Assembly: GCA_942159475.1 (NCBI GenBank)
Contig: OW804102.1
Coordinates: 23,378,684-23,442,683 of the forward strand
Length of the DNA stretch: 64,000 bases
Direction: 5' to 3'
Source of the DNA: Sthenelais limicola
Taxonomy: Eukaryota; Annelida; Polychaeta; Phyllodocida; Sigalionidae
Of this stretch, positions 1 through 11,194 are shown in pieces (position 1 is the stretch's first letter; every line of letters begins with the position of its first letter). The notes beneath the pieces are model-generated. The model saw only the letters and a list, made by a program, of their open reading frames with translations. It was not told the origin of the DNA and did no database searches. The translations under genes were made by a program, and so were the position numbers.

Positions 1-71
1 TTAATATGGAAATTTTAATACACCTGATACTTTTATAAATTTCTTTTTGTTTCCCTGCATTTTCCATCTGT

Positions 72-426
72 TACTGAAGAATGAGTCACAAGTCGCAGAA
101 TTGATATTTTTTCAAAATGATCTATTCACAAGACCTCCTTGTAGAAATGTTCTTATTTCCGGAGTATCAAGTCCTTTAAGTTGTATGAATACGTGTACTT
201 AATTTCAAAACAGTATGTTCCATATTATCATCCGATACATACCTTATTTAGCTACTTTATGAGTAACTGTCCACTCAGAAGTAGTCCAGATCTTTTCAAG
301 CATACTTTTCAGATTTCTAAATGTTAACATCGTTGGAATCCACTTAATTTCATCTGTCTAAATATGATGATATCTCAAAACCCATTTCATGGCGCTTAGT
401 ACTCATTTTACACTGTCACACATCTC
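72..426. mobile_element. R3 element copy, near full length
   Basis: The copy opens with the R3 motif GAGTCACAAGTCGCAGAA and closes with degraded inverted sequence (ACTCATTTTACACTGTCACA). The middle shares the TATTTAGCTACTTTA and TTGGAATCCACTTAAT segments seen in the other R3 copies. It is non-coding and looks like an inactive terminal-inverted-repeat element. It lies in the receptor intron to the left of exon 3. Confidence 0.7.
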
Positions 427-1560
427 ATTTATAAATAAGATTTTCAAAATCCAGGTCTGGATAGAACGGGAATGTGCCTGTAAGCCAGCCAGCTTGTACC
501 ACTGGATTATCTCGTATCTAGTTGAGATACAGCTCCAACAGCACCACTAGTTTTTTTTAATCTGGTAGGAATTAATCTGAACAAATTCTCCCTTACTGCT
601 TCTAACAATTGGATGGGGCGGGAGTACATTGCTCTGGGACGCCTGAGCCCAATGGTCACTCAATTGTCTGACCTTGTAAATGACCGCTATGGTTTGGTGT
701 CTGCTATAGGGGGTTTGCCCTTGCAGCTGTGTATGTGTATTTCAACAGGGGAATTGTTCTCTAGTGCTCCCATGTTAAAGCTGCAAATGATGACGAGGAA
801 CCTACGAGAAAAGATTGGTATTGAATTGTTGTATCATGATTTATACGACTGTTTAAGCATTATTTCCCGCCGTGGTTGACCCTCAGGGGTACTATGATCC
901 AGGGGGTCCCAAGGGCCAGAGGCACTTGAACATATATGTGAGTCTTTGCGATTTCCAGTCTTCAGAATATATTATGTTGATTATACACTGAGTTATGGCA
1001 TTTCAAAGTTTTAGTGGCAGCCATGTTGCTTTTTTGCAATTTTGGACATGTTCCCCATCCTAGATTTTTCTAGACTTTTAGTATGATGATAAGGGCACTC
1101 AAGGTGCCCAGAACCGTTGATATCTTTTGTTGCAACTTGTCCGTCCTAGGTCAAACCCTATTTGTACTGGACTAAAGGAGGCGAGAATAAAACCGAGCAT
1201 AGAAAGAGACGGGAGTCTGGTTTTGTTCCTACCATTTCCAGAATTCAGTAAGAACCAATCTGGTTAGTGAATGGTGGTAATGCTTCGTTGTTCAATGTGG
1301 GAGAGAACAGCAGGAACACCATGAATTTACAAGGCACCAAATTCACTACATATATATATATTGTGTTCGTCTCATAAATCGACAAAGAGGAGATATGCTT
1401 CTGGAATTTAATCCAGGTCTTTCAGGACACACTTGAATTCAGACAAGACTTGTGGAAAATCCTGGAACCAGCTTATGAATAGGTAATCCGCTGTTTAATG
1501 TTTGACCACTAGAGCTGGACATAGAGATAGCTAGGGTAGTCCCAGTGGTCAATACTATAT
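427..1560. other. Unassigned intronic stretch
   Basis: An 88-codon open frame on the plus strand (613-879) crosses this stretch, but I see no family similarity, splice context or coding bias I can trust. A short TA run lies near 1352. Nothing else is recognised. Confidence 0.5.
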
Positions 1561-1930
1561 GTGATGTGGTGCATACAAATGAGTCACAAGTAGCAAAACA
1601 ATTGATTTTGAGGTATCATCATATTTGAAAACATGAGATCAAGCCAGAGATTAGGACAGATATTAAATATTTTCATATTTCAAGTTTGATATTTCTATTT
1701 TTGAAACGTTTGCAATAATTCTGGGTGGGTAATTACCAGTAAAGTAACTAAATATACTCCATAGGATGACCTTAGAAACACAAGGATGAATGTAATATAC
1801 TGTCTTGAGATTAGTACATATATTCATATGACTTAAAGCGCTAAAGTCCCCAAAAGATGAAAATATTCCAACTTTAAAAAATTTCAGTTTTGCGACTTGT
1901 GACTTATTTCCCTCAGAAGACATCCCAAAT
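1561..1930. mobile_element. R3 element copy, near full length
   Basis: The left end is GATGTGGTGCATACAAATG followed by GAGTCACAAGTAGCAAAA. The right end is the inverse (TTTTGCGACTTGTGACTTAT). The interior TAAATATACTCCATAGGATG matches other R3 copies. It is non-coding. Confidence 0.8.
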
Positions 1931-3766
1931 ATTGTCACAACTAGTCTGGTGTTTGCCTAAATTGGACAAGAGGGAGTTTGATGATGGTATCTTAAGATGC
2001 TATCATGTTTTAGTTTGACTTTTATTTAAAAGAAAAGACAGATTGTGATAACTAATCGATTTTAGCGAATAAGAAACGTAAATTTAATCATGAAGATGCC
2101 CTGGTCCACGCAGGATGGTATCATTTTCCGATAAGACCAACTGAGATTTTTAATTATATTGTAGAATATGAAGTTGTAATCTTGTTAAAATATACTGATT
2201 TAAACTCCCTTTAATTACCTCACAAGGTGATCTGTCTCTAGTTCATCAGGCTAATCTAAATTTAAGCCATGAAGGATGCTGTAATGATTTACTGCAATTT
2301 CAAAGTTTACCAATCAATATCAGCCTAATAAAGGAGTAGAATGAAACATGGTTCATAAGTAACGAGACTTCTAATGAGTTTCTGTGATGTACCATGCAAG
2401 GCAACACTAACTCCCCGATTATCACTCACACATAGATCTATAGATCGGGCCACTCAAGAGTGTTCTATCAAGTACAATTTGCATGTTTCTGTGATTAACC
2501 ACGGGAGGCCCTGGATTAAAACCCTTTAGTCAATGATTGGACTGTTTGGAGGCACAATATCAGACCGTTTCGTATTCTTTCACTGGTCAGCTCACTCTGT
2601 TCTCTGGTTATTTCATTTTTAGGTGTACTGAGTAAGCAAAACGGTGTTGGCTAATCAAGATAGATCCCTCCCTTCTTACTGCAATCCTCAGTGTTTTATA
2701 TAGTGTGCTCCCTGCCTCTCTTCACCATCAGACACAATGTACCTCAGGCCTCAGATGGAATTTTGCTCATGATCTGTTTCTTTAATGATGCTCATCTGGG
2801 AAATAAATACCATTAGTCAATAGTTGAGTTGTTGGCACACTTTTTCCAAGCACATTTACCCAGTGTTTGCATAGAGAACCAAAACAAGGGACTGCTTATG
2901 GGGTTTGGTCATATTTAGCTAGAGACCATGAATTAATTTGGACATTTTCCTTAGACATTGGCGTACGATTTTGTTGACTGAATGAACCCCTTCTCCTTCA
3001 GCTGGTTGTAGGCCTTTCAGCTGTCTTGCATAAATAATTCGGCCTTCACAGTACACCTAAAAAAAGTAACCACAGAACGGAGTGACCTGAACAGTAAAAG
3101 GTTGTTTGACACTTTCTGTAAGATTTTCCAGTGAGACACTGTGGAATTATAATTACTACACTCATATAAGTGATTACAGTGACAATAGGCTCCATTGATG
3201 CTCATGGGGTAGCCTAGTGTAGGAATCAGTGATTACAGTGAGCGTTGATTACTCCGTGCATCCATTTAACAGAAGTTCACTGTAATTTTACAGTGACTGA
3301 CAGAGATTCTTTTTCAGTGTCATAATTCAAAAACCATCATCCAAAATATATTATCAACTAAATTTGTTCACATAAAAAAAAGAAGAAAAATCGAATTCCA
3401 ATTACAAAGAAAATTGGACACCAATTCTGATATTACAATCTATAGCATCTTGTATCATTATCAAGGCTGTTAGTAGCAGCTGCTAGGGAAAAGAAGAAAG
3501 CAGCCAAGCATGACCATTACTGATGTTTACTTAAGCATGCATTTATGCCTGGAGGAGTGATCAGCCTCAGGCACTGCTAACATGCTTAATTAGGCCTGCC
3601 TTCTACATCCTTTAATCTTGTGTATGTTAATTACAGTTAGCTTCATCTAAGGCGAAGCTTTATGAGATTTTGATTATGTAATTAACTTGTTCAAGTAATG
3701 GATATTAATGGATATGGATATTAATAATGGATTATGTGGAAAAGTCAGAGGTAATTGTGGATAGTG
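1931..3766. other. Unassigned intronic stretch
   Basis: No gene is seen. The 13-base word GTGATTACAGTGA occurs twice near 3171 and 3229. An imperfect inverted pair around AAGCATGCATTTATGCCTGG lies near 3530-3595. I searched the minus strand for the 45-base exon that normally follows the first ligand-binding exon of nicotinic receptors and did not find it. Confidence 0.45.
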
Positions 3767-4094
3767 TTAAAGATGCACTCTGAGCTATTATGACAACATA
3801 ATTCTGACGAAATATGACTTATAGGACTGAATTAATCAGTATTCTGTTGCTTTCATAAGTTTGTACAATAGTTTAGAATCGAACTGGATGACATAATAAG
3901 GGAAGCCACAGCAGGAAAACATTTTGTGGGTCTCCGAAATATAAATGTAGACATTTTTGAAGCCCTGTAGCAAATAGAGCTGGACAAAATCCTCCTAAGG
4001 GTTTGGTCAAATGACTTTTAGATGGATTGAAAAGGAACACAACACAAAGTAGAAGATCTTTTGTTTGTGTATTCGGTAGATAAGGCATAAAGCA
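3767..4094. mobile_element. R1 element copy
   Basis: It starts TTAAAGATGCACTCTGAGCT and carries the R1 core AAGCCCTGTAGCAAA, then GGTCAAATGACTTTTAGATG. The family has inverted ends (TTAAAGCTGCA...TGCAGCTTTAA) and about 340-370 bp of non-coding sequence. Its right terminus here is degraded. Confidence 0.75.
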
Positions 4095-4128
4095 CCTAAC
4101 CTGTAGTAGGTTGAATGACTTGAGGCAA

Positions 4129-4247
4129 GAGTGAGTGAGTGAGATTGGTTGCTTTACGCCCTTAACAACACATTGAAAGTTATATCAAGGGCGGGAGAGC
4201 TGAGAGGTAGGCAGTTTATGATCTTACCGAAGAACCGGGGCCTTTTA
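4129..4247 (+). mobile_element. R9 SINE-like retroposon fragment
   Basis: It begins GAGTGAGTGAGTGAGATTGG and continues with TTGCTTTACGCCC, TATATCAAGGGCGGGAGAGC and GGCAGTTTATGA. A second copy lies at 61371-61475. The layout (short GTGA run, TTTACGCC block, ATATCAAGGGCGGG block) recalls widespread SINE 3' domains of aquatic invertebrates. That likeness is from general knowledge and unchecked. Confidence 0.5.
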
Positions 4248-4261
4248 TTTCTGCCTGTGAT

Positions 4262-4322
4262 TCCTGCCGATTTCGAAAATCTTTTGTTTCTGATCACTAA
4301 TTACTGAGACTGCAGCTTTAAT
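4262..4322. mobile_element. R1 right-end fragment
   Basis: GAAAATCTTTTGTTTCTGAT followed by ACTGAGACTGCAGCTTTAAT matches the right terminus of R1 (compare TACTGAGAGTGCACTCATAG at the end of the copy near 50945). It may be the displaced end of the R1 copy at 3767, with the R9 retroposon between them. Confidence 0.5.
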
Positions 4323-4392
4323 TTGAGTGTCTCAGTTGTTTAGTTCAATCTGCCTTTCAGTGTAGGTAAGTTTAATTCATAATCAAGTTTAT

Positions 4393-4736
4393 TTAAAGCT
4401 GTATTCCCAGATATTACGACAAAACAAATCTTACCAAATTTACTATATTATCACTCATAGGACTGGATTCATCAATATTCATGGTATATATGTTTATACA
4501 TGAATTTGAAGACTAATCATTGAGAGGAAAACCGCCACCGGTGAATGCTAATAAGTGAAGTCATCGTATGAAAGAATTTGGGTGGGTCCTCCAAATGCAA
4601 TTAAGGACATTTTAGAAGCCCTGTAGCAAAATAACTACAAACTACTCTCAAATTTTGGTCAAACGACTTTTAGATGGGCTGGAAAAAATGCAACAAAAAA
4701 ATAAAAAAATACTCAGTTTTTTTATGACCGATGTAT
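4393..4736. mobile_element. R1 element copy
   Basis: It opens TTAAAGCTGTATTCCCAG, then ATTACGACAAAACAAATCTT and the core AAGCCCTGTAGCAAAA. It closes with GACCGATGTATG, where the family normally runs into its inverted end. It is non-coding. Confidence 0.8.
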
Positions 4737-5514
4737 GATGACCATAGAGTATCTAATATGCCTCTCATTTAAACTACTGTTCTATTATTCTTCAATATCC
4801 CAACTCCCAACCAACTACTCTCCCAAGCAAGTAGCATGGCTCTTTCATATATTGCAAATTCACAACGAGAAGTACACTGATAATACATTTGAGAACAGAG
4901 AGAAAGAGGCCCTTTTGTTCCATTGGCATGTCTTCCTCCCGTTGTCCGAAGTTTCTATCAGAAACTCGGAGAGAAGGACACATTACGATTGTGTTTATTG
5001 ATATATCCTGTCAACCTATTGACAATGAGTCTCTCTCCACAATCACAATAAAGCGTATAGTTGACTCACTGACTCAGGGGCATGTGGTCCTGTGACTATA
5101 ATTCCAGCAAGGCAGATAACTCGTTGATGGGAAAAGATGTAGTCATGGACCTTTTGCAAAAGAGCGACTCAGTGCCCAAAAGGTTGACGGTTCATTCATA
5201 TAAACACAGTTATAATGCGACCCTCTCTTCAGGATTCATAGAGGGACTTCTCTAAAGCCTGCAGTCCATCTGTATAGATAAAACATTGTTATTACAACTT
5301 GCGTGTTCGTTGTCTAGTTAACCAAATAAACTTCGGCTTGGGTATGAAAGATAGAAGAAGAAAATGCTCTTCATGTACTATGCGAAAGCTCTTTATCTTT
5401 CCTACTGCAACCTAAGTGTACGATACTGAATAAATGCAAGATAAAACATGTGTTGTATAGTTTGGAGTTATTTCACCTCTACCATGGCTACGACTCCTTT
5501 ATGTTGCTGGTCTT

Positions 5515-5762
5515 TGCTATCTCTCGCCCCCTCTCTTTCCTCTCCTTCTCCTTTCCCTCTCTCCTCGCTCTCTTTGCTCTCTCCCTTGCTCTCTCCTCTC
5601 TCTCCTGTCCTATCTCCTCTCCCTCCTCTCCTCTCCCTCCTCTCCCCTCTCTCTCTCCTCGTTCTCCCCTGCCTCCTTTCTCTCCTCTCCTCTCCATCGT
5701 TTCCTCTATCCTCCCCTGTCTCCTCTCTCTCTTCTCTCCCTTCTCCCTCTCCTATACCTCTC
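5515..5762. repeat. Polypyrimidine (CT-rich) tract
   Basis: About 250 bases of almost pure C and T on the plus strand, made of shuffled CTCTCC and CCTCT words. The long open frames through it on both strands are products of composition, not genes. Such purine/pyrimidine mirror tracts can form triplex DNA. Confidence 0.85.
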
Positions 5763-5944
5763 ACTTTATTCATATATTCAACTCTTTCTACACTATACAT
5801 CAAAGCGATTCTAACCCGAATCAAAAGCAAAGCAAAGTAAAGCAAAGATAATTCTAGAATAAATTTAAGTCAATTCGCTTTACTTCTACAGTCTCACTGG
5901 AGCTAGTGCAAATACAATCAAATCGTATTTTACAGCAACCAGAA

Positions 5945-6065
5945 TTAAAATCCCTAATTACCAGTACTGTGCAAGTCTACTTATTCATATTAAAGTTAGT
6001 TGGTTTACACTTCTCTTGAAGAACAAACGTGTTTTTGAGTTCCTTTCATTATACTTCTTTATGAC
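5945..6065. repeat. Short dispersed repeat
   Basis: CAGTACTGTGCAAGTCTACT recurs at about 33658, again followed by TATTCAT. A diverged downstream block (ACAAACGTGTTTTTG here, CACACGTTTGTTTG there) suggests the same longer repeat in both places. Class unknown. Confidence 0.45.
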
Positions 6066-6663
6066 TTGGGCTCAACACTGGCGGATAACTCGACTCCTTT
6101 TCAGACATGACATCTCAAAAGCTAAGCGAGTGCCAAAATACGAAATGGAAAAGTGTTTTTGGTTTAAATTAATTGTGGAACAATGGACAATGCAGTAAAA
6201 CTGCCTTTATTTGATAGGCCTTGTTCTACACCCCTGGATAGGGGATATCCTTGAAGTACCTTGTTTGCCCCCAGGGTACAATGCTGTGACTAGGGGAGCT
6301 ATTACATCTCATGGATGATAGTGCGCATGGGCAGGCATGGCTGGTGAGCTGTGTGCTCCCCTACCCGTGATCACAGCAACTAATGACCAGCATATATCAT
6401 GGACTTATACACTCAACCATTACAATAGAATATCAAGTTACTTTTTAAGACAATATAATCATTTAATATCCTAGAGGTATATGTATGGAAAGAAACAACC
6501 AAACCTGAAGAGGAGCAATGTAATTTTGTATGCCAAACAGAAAGAGGAGATCGACCAATATTCAAACAGCATAAGGGAAGAGAGAGCTAGAGATTATGAT
6601 ACTTGGTCATTCGTTTGGACATTATTTTACTTTCGCCTAACAGAGGTTATAAGCACCAACAAA

Positions 6664-7150
6664 TGTGATATGTCAAAGAAAAATGAGTTATCAGTAAAGA
6701 ATAAAATGTCTCTTGAGATGCCATCACTCTAAAAAGATGTTAACATTGGGAAATCTAAAAAGTAGTTCTATATTTTATCTTTGGTTTTGTTTATGTTTAA
6801 AAGAAATGTTTGCAATATTAATGGGCAATAATTATGTATATAGAAGCTAAATATACTCCATAAAATGACCTTAGAAACGCAGGAATAGTTTTAATACACT
6901 GTCTTGGAATTTGGTAAAGTGGAAACTCTCTATAGAGACCACCCTTGGGACTGAACGATTTGTGGTCTCATAGTGAGGTGGTCTCATTAGAGGGGCTAAT
7001 CTAATAAGGGCAAAGCAATTCAGCACTAAGAAACTGCTCTTAATAGAGGGGTAGTCTATATAGAAAGATGGACTTTATTCGAGGTTCCACTGTACTTGTA
7101 TTTATACATACACCTATAAGAGGACTAGACACTCCAAAAATAAAAACAAT
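6664..7150. mobile_element. R3 element copy, interrupted
   Basis: The flanks carry the R3 segments GTTAACATTGGGAAATCT and TAAATATACTCCATAAAATG. After an insertion at 6917-7092 the element resumes with CTTGTATTTATACAT and GACTAGACACTCCAAAAAT, exactly where other R3 copies continue. It lies about 120 bases from the receptor exon. Confidence 0.8.
6917..7092. mobile_element. TA-flanked MITE nested in R3
   Basis: A 176-bp insertion with inverted ends (AAGTGGAAACTCTC at the left, GAGGTTCCACTG at the right) and internal GGTGGTCTCATTAGAGG. It is flanked by TA on both sides. The empty site is visible in the R3 copy at 19434 (TTTGGTATTTGTAT). TA duplication and CAGTGGAAC-type ends fit a Tc1/mariner/pogo-type non-autonomous element. 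Confidence 0.85.
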
Positions 7151-7266
7151 TCTGCTTAGAGAGAATGTGTGAGTCTACAGAATAGATGAGGATGAAACAT
7201 TAAAAAAAATGGCAAAGCACTTTTGACTGTAGGTAAGAACATGCAGTGTTATCAGAATACACTTAC

Positions 7267-7418
7267 CAAGTCCTTGATGTGCATGAGAGAGAATTGGATG
7301 GAAACCATCACAGTTTTGGTAGAGTTCATGACGGGTCGTGCTGAAGGGTTATAGTCCGAGAATAGGGTCTGCAGCAAATTCTCCTCGTCTGATAAGTTAC
7401 GTGTTCTCACTGGGCCAA
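7267..7418 (-). CDS. Nicotinic acetylcholine receptor subunit, exon 3: start of ligand-binding domain
   Basis: This 152-base exon lies between an acceptor (TATATTTTACAG) and a consensus donor (GTAAGT). It encodes two bases of a split codon plus 50 codons. The residues include LSDEENLLQTLFSDYNP, then ARPVMNSTKTVMVSIQFSL and ending HIKDL. This is the signature start of Cys-loop acetylcholine receptor subunits: an N-terminal helix, the DYNP-x-x-RPV motif and the first beta strand with L-x-x-IxDL. NST is an N-glycosylation sequon near the usual place. Entry in phase 1 and exit in phase 0 match the second exon of vertebrate nicotinic receptor genes. The product would be a plasma-membrane subunit of a pentameric ligand-gated channel. 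Alpha or non-alpha type cannot be told, because the Cys loop and the vicinal cysteines lie outside the window. Confidence 0.95.
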
Positions 7419-8124
7419 CTGTAAAATATAATAGAAAACGTGTGTTTAGTTTTATTTGTTTAATAATATTAATTTACAAAACATTACATCACGTTTTTGT
7501 TATGATCTCAGTTAATCGTGAAACAGAAAAAATAGTTGTCGATGAAAGTGGAACTCCTGTATTAAAAGATGACACCTAGTGGGATGTATAGATTCCATCA
7601 AGCATGGGTTGTACAGTGATAATAGATCAAGATTGCTCTTCCATATAGATGGTTGTATGTAGTACCTTGATCAAACTGATGCAGAGTACATTGTTTTTGT
7701 TCTTTATATGTACCATTGCCATTTTGCTTTGCCACAGGAGTATTTTGTTGCTCTCTATGATTAGCAATTCGGATATACAAATAGCGATACCTGCTAGAGT
7801 AAAGATAAAATCTAGGAAAAGACAGATGTTGACAGTGGCTACACCACTTACAGCTTTAAATCACCCTACGCTTCATACACGTCCTGAGTCTGGCAATGCA
7901 TGAAAGGCAGTGATGCTGGGCCACCTTGAGACTTTCGCCCAACGCGCCGCTTTTCAATTCATTGACAAGTTCCCAATTGCAGGCCACCGTTGCTCATGTT
8001 TACAAATAAGTATGGCTTTCAGGAGCAAACTCTAGAGCTGGGGCAGGGCACTTGGTCTCTCTTAGATTTACCAAGTGCCTCCGGCAATCAAACTATACGG
8101 GGTTTACAAACAGTAGACGGGGCA
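7419..8124. other. Intron just upstream of exon 3
   Basis: The region holds the acceptor and polypyrimidine side of exon 3 and otherwise unique AT-rich sequence. An 84-codon frame at 7649-7903 has no recognisable similarity. Confidence 0.5.
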
Positions 8125-8380
8125 TATCGTCAGAAAATGTACATTCGGCCTTCATCAATGTTCTCAAATAACCCAAATGCAAGACAGAAATGAGGCTCAA
8201 AACACAGTTCACCATAGTCAAAATGATATTCATAATCAACACAATATCAAAAATGGTATTCATAATAAACACAATACCAAATTTAATCAGATATCCATTG
8301 TATTTATCCCGTTTTAGGCTAATTTAGCAGAAATTACTGAACGTGCCAATTGTTCAATTTCTGACGATCCGACCCAGAAT
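8125..8380. mobile_element. R2 element copy
   Basis: The left side reads CGTCAGAAAATGTACATTCG and the right side TTCAATTTCTGACGATCCGACCC, the two inverted ends of R2. Inside, the word ACACAATA(C/T)CAAA is locally duplicated (8230-8285). It is non-coding, about 250 bp. Confidence 0.75.
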
Positions 8381-8693
8381 GCGATTAATTTTAAGTTATA
8401 TTTATACAGGTAGGTATTGAATGCAACGCATAATAAGTAAAGTATGTACATGAAAGGAAGTTAAGATGTGATATAGTGATAGGTGAAGGATGATAGCACT
8501 ATAGCCATGAGTTATCAATATCTTATTACTGTTTCGGTGAGGAAGTATTGCTCCCATAATTATGGTCTTTTCTTTTTAACTGTAGTTGCATCGGGTTTGT
8601 TTCATGTCACTGGGCCGATTCAGCGTTTAAGACCACTCGGCCACCCCACATACCCTTTCCTGACATTAAACGGTTGATGTTTTAGTATTTCAT

Positions 8694-9070
8694 TTAGAGC
8701 TCCTTAACAGCTAGATCAACCAACAAACTCTTACATATTTTACTCATATCATGACTTATATGACTGGATTTATTAATATTCTGCTGCTGATATATATGTT
8801 TATACAAGTGTTACTCATATTATGATTTATAGAACTAGATTTATTGATATTCTGCTCTTGTTATAATTATGTTAATACAAAAGTTTGAAGTCGAATCGCC
8901 CCAGAAAATATGGCCACCAGTGAGCGATAATAGATGAGGTCACCGAGGAAAAGATTTTGGTGGATCTCTGAAATATACATGTTAACATTTATTATGCCCT
9001 GCAGCAGAAACAACTGGACAGAATCCTTCAAAACATTGGTCAAATGATATTTCGATGGGATGTAGAGTTG
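8694..9070. mobile_element. R1 element copy with internal duplication
   Basis: The R1 segment TTACTCATATTATGATTTAT...TTATTAATATTCTGCT is present twice in tandem (about 8745-8810 and 8811-8885). The standard R1 core (ATGCCCTGCAGCAGAAAC, GGTCAAATGATATTTCGATG) follows. The other R1 copies here have this segment once. Confidence 0.75.
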
Positions 9071-9249
9071 ATTATATAGTAAGGTGGCAATAGAGAAAAT
9101 TTGGTTTACACCTAGCTAAACAATTGACCAGTTTATAGTTAACTCCAATAATTGCTTTTAAATAAAGATTCAATACACGCAGTATATATCGAAGATGGTC
9201 TACGTTGTAACATAAATCCCTTTATTAAGTTTAGATAAATCTGACATTT

Positions 9250-9480
9250 TTGTACAAAATTACTTTTATAAATTATCCATGTTAACCAAATGAATGATGG
9301 GAAATATGGATGCTTGGGTTATGAAAACATGTATAACACATGGATATTTACATGAGATTATTGATAAATAGTCCATGCTGAACATAACATGTTTTCTATA
9401 GATTTTACACTGTACCATTAGTCCCATAATTCCATGCAAATCGGGATTCGGAATGGTGGACATGCAAATCCCCAAATTGG
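9250..9480. mobile_element. R4 element, right half
   Basis: It contains ATAACACATGGATATT, TTCTATAGATTTTACACTGT and TTAGTCCCATAATTCCATGC and ends GGACATGCAAATCCCC, the R4 terminus. The left half is absent. About 270 bp to its right, the words ACAAATCCCCTATTATCGG near 9750 look like another scrap of the same end. Confidence 0.7.
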
Positions 9481-10228
9481 CTGCTATACAATTAGGATTA
9501 TATGATTTAGACACAACGCTGGGACTGGATTTTAATTTTTGTTTATTATGCTGTAAATTGCCTATGTGCCAGGCTCTTAAAAGTTGTAATTTGTAAATTA
9601 TTCCTATATCTTATGATCCATATAAATTGCTTCAATAGATTATTACTTATAAATTAACTCTTTTTCTATAATTAAATCAGCACGTCATGAGAAAATTGTA
9701 ACTGTTACATAATGTTCTATTGCTGAATACAAATCTTAAAATACAATACAAATCCCCTATTATCGGCCCGTACAAAGTGCCCTGTGGGGCGGGCAAGGCT
9801 GTATGCACGGGCCAGCAGAGCCCGTATGTCTTGGCATGAATCTGGTGACTGGCTCCCGTGTCTAGACAATCGCCATTAATAACCAATCAAACTGCCTCAC
9901 GACAACCCGCACTGCCCCTACCAGCCTCCAACTACACCATACAATACTTAGATTGCTTGGTTATTAGTTCGGTCCCGCAAGTATATATATATAGGAGTTA
10001 ATATTCACATCTAAGATACATGACTATGACTTTTAGTATAGTTTTGCACTGGCAACAGGTTCTAACTCATTATTTCTCTGGGGGTGTTGAAATATAATTC
10101 TTTTTTTTTTATCAGAGTACCGATCTGGAGAAAAAAGAATTTGGTCGAAGGTTGACCTTTCTCTTGAAAATGAGTGTTCCTGAAGAAATGAAATATACTG
10201 CACAATTAGCGTGCCGTTCAGCATTGTT

Positions 10229-10305
10229 TCATGCAGTATAAATCGAAGATGCTCTAAACCAATTGTAATGTTTATTGTAATTAAGTTTAGATAAAACTAA
10301 CATAT
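10229..10305. repeat. Second copy of a 75-bp direct repeat
   Basis: GCAGTATAAATCGAAGATG...AAGTTTAGATAAAACTAACAT matches 9173-9245 (GCAGTATATATCGAAGATG...AAGTTTAGATAAATCTGACAT). The copies lie about 1.06 kb apart in the same orientation, with a truncated R4 between them. Unknown element. Confidence 0.5.
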
Positions 10306-10309
10306 TACT

Positions 10310-11050
10310 GATATTTAGGTTTCTCCTGTATCCAACGACTGTATAGTTCGTCTCTATATTGTATCTGATATGGACTGTAGTTCTTTTTAATGTGTTTTAA
10401 CTGTAATGACTATTTCAATGATTATGGAGGAGGTGGCATTATGTTCCCATTTCTGCCAATTTTAAATTGATTCCTTTTTTAGATTCAATAGTGTTGAGTG
10501 TCTGTATCCATTTGCAATTTGTGCCTTTTCAGAGGCGGGGGATATTGGAAGAGAAAATAGATTTTTCAAGAGTTTTAAGACCTTGGGAAAGCGCCTTATG
10601 GTCCTGGGTTTCTCATACACTTGCGGGAAGCAATCGCCCAGAAAGTTTAGCCTTCTTTCGTGCAGTATGCATTATGAATAAGTGCTAGGCTAACAATACT
10701 GGTTTTGATTCAATAACTTGTAAAATTGTGATTTTAAATTAAGAGATAACTTACTGATTCATGATATGGCTTGAACACTAGGTCGCGCATAGGCGCAGTA
10801 GGTTCTGTCTTTTACATACAATTAAATTTAAATCTTACATATAGATTTAAAATCTTCCACCCTAGGTGGTTTTATCCATTCTGGGGAGAAAAATATTTTA
10901 GGTTTAGGTGAATACTGCCACGTCTACCTACTATAAATCTTGCATATAATTAATAAGGTTGGCAGAAACTACCAACAAATTACTGATGTTTTGGTTTCTT
11001 TGTATCCCAAGACTTTAAAATGTTTGGGATATGACTCTTGTACATTTTAT
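10310..11050. other. Unassigned intronic stretch
   Basis: No gene is seen. TGATTCATGATATGGC near 10755 recurs near 11763. Two weakly similar blocks around ATTACTGAT(A/G)TTT.GGTTTCT lie near 10300 and 10978. These hint at eroded repeats. Confidence 0.4.
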
Positions 11051-11052
11051 TA

Positions 11053-11190
11053 TATACGCATTGCTCTGAAAACAACGTATCTAGAGGGAGTGCAAGTACA
11101 TATGTCACTAGTGAGTTACATCTGGTAGTCACGGCAACTAATGCATTTCTTGTTACCAAATTTAGCGCCAAGATGCAACTTTATGAATAT
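11053..11190 (+). mobile_element. R7 element fragment
   Basis: TATACGCATTGCTCTGAAAA, then CGTATCTAGAGGGAG, CACTAGTGAGTTACATC and TTAGCGCCAAGATG. The same blocks occur inverted at 30363-30617 and direct at 30929. CACTAGTG is a conserved small palindrome in all three copies. Confidence 0.65.
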
Positions 11191-11194
11191 TCAT

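Noticed and set aside
613..879. 88-codon plus-strand frame
   Set aside because: No recognisable domain and no matching splice signals. It is about the length expected by chance in 64 kb.
5448..5851. Frames of 125-133 codons on both strands
   Set aside because: Compositional frames of the CT tract. No similarity and no splice context.
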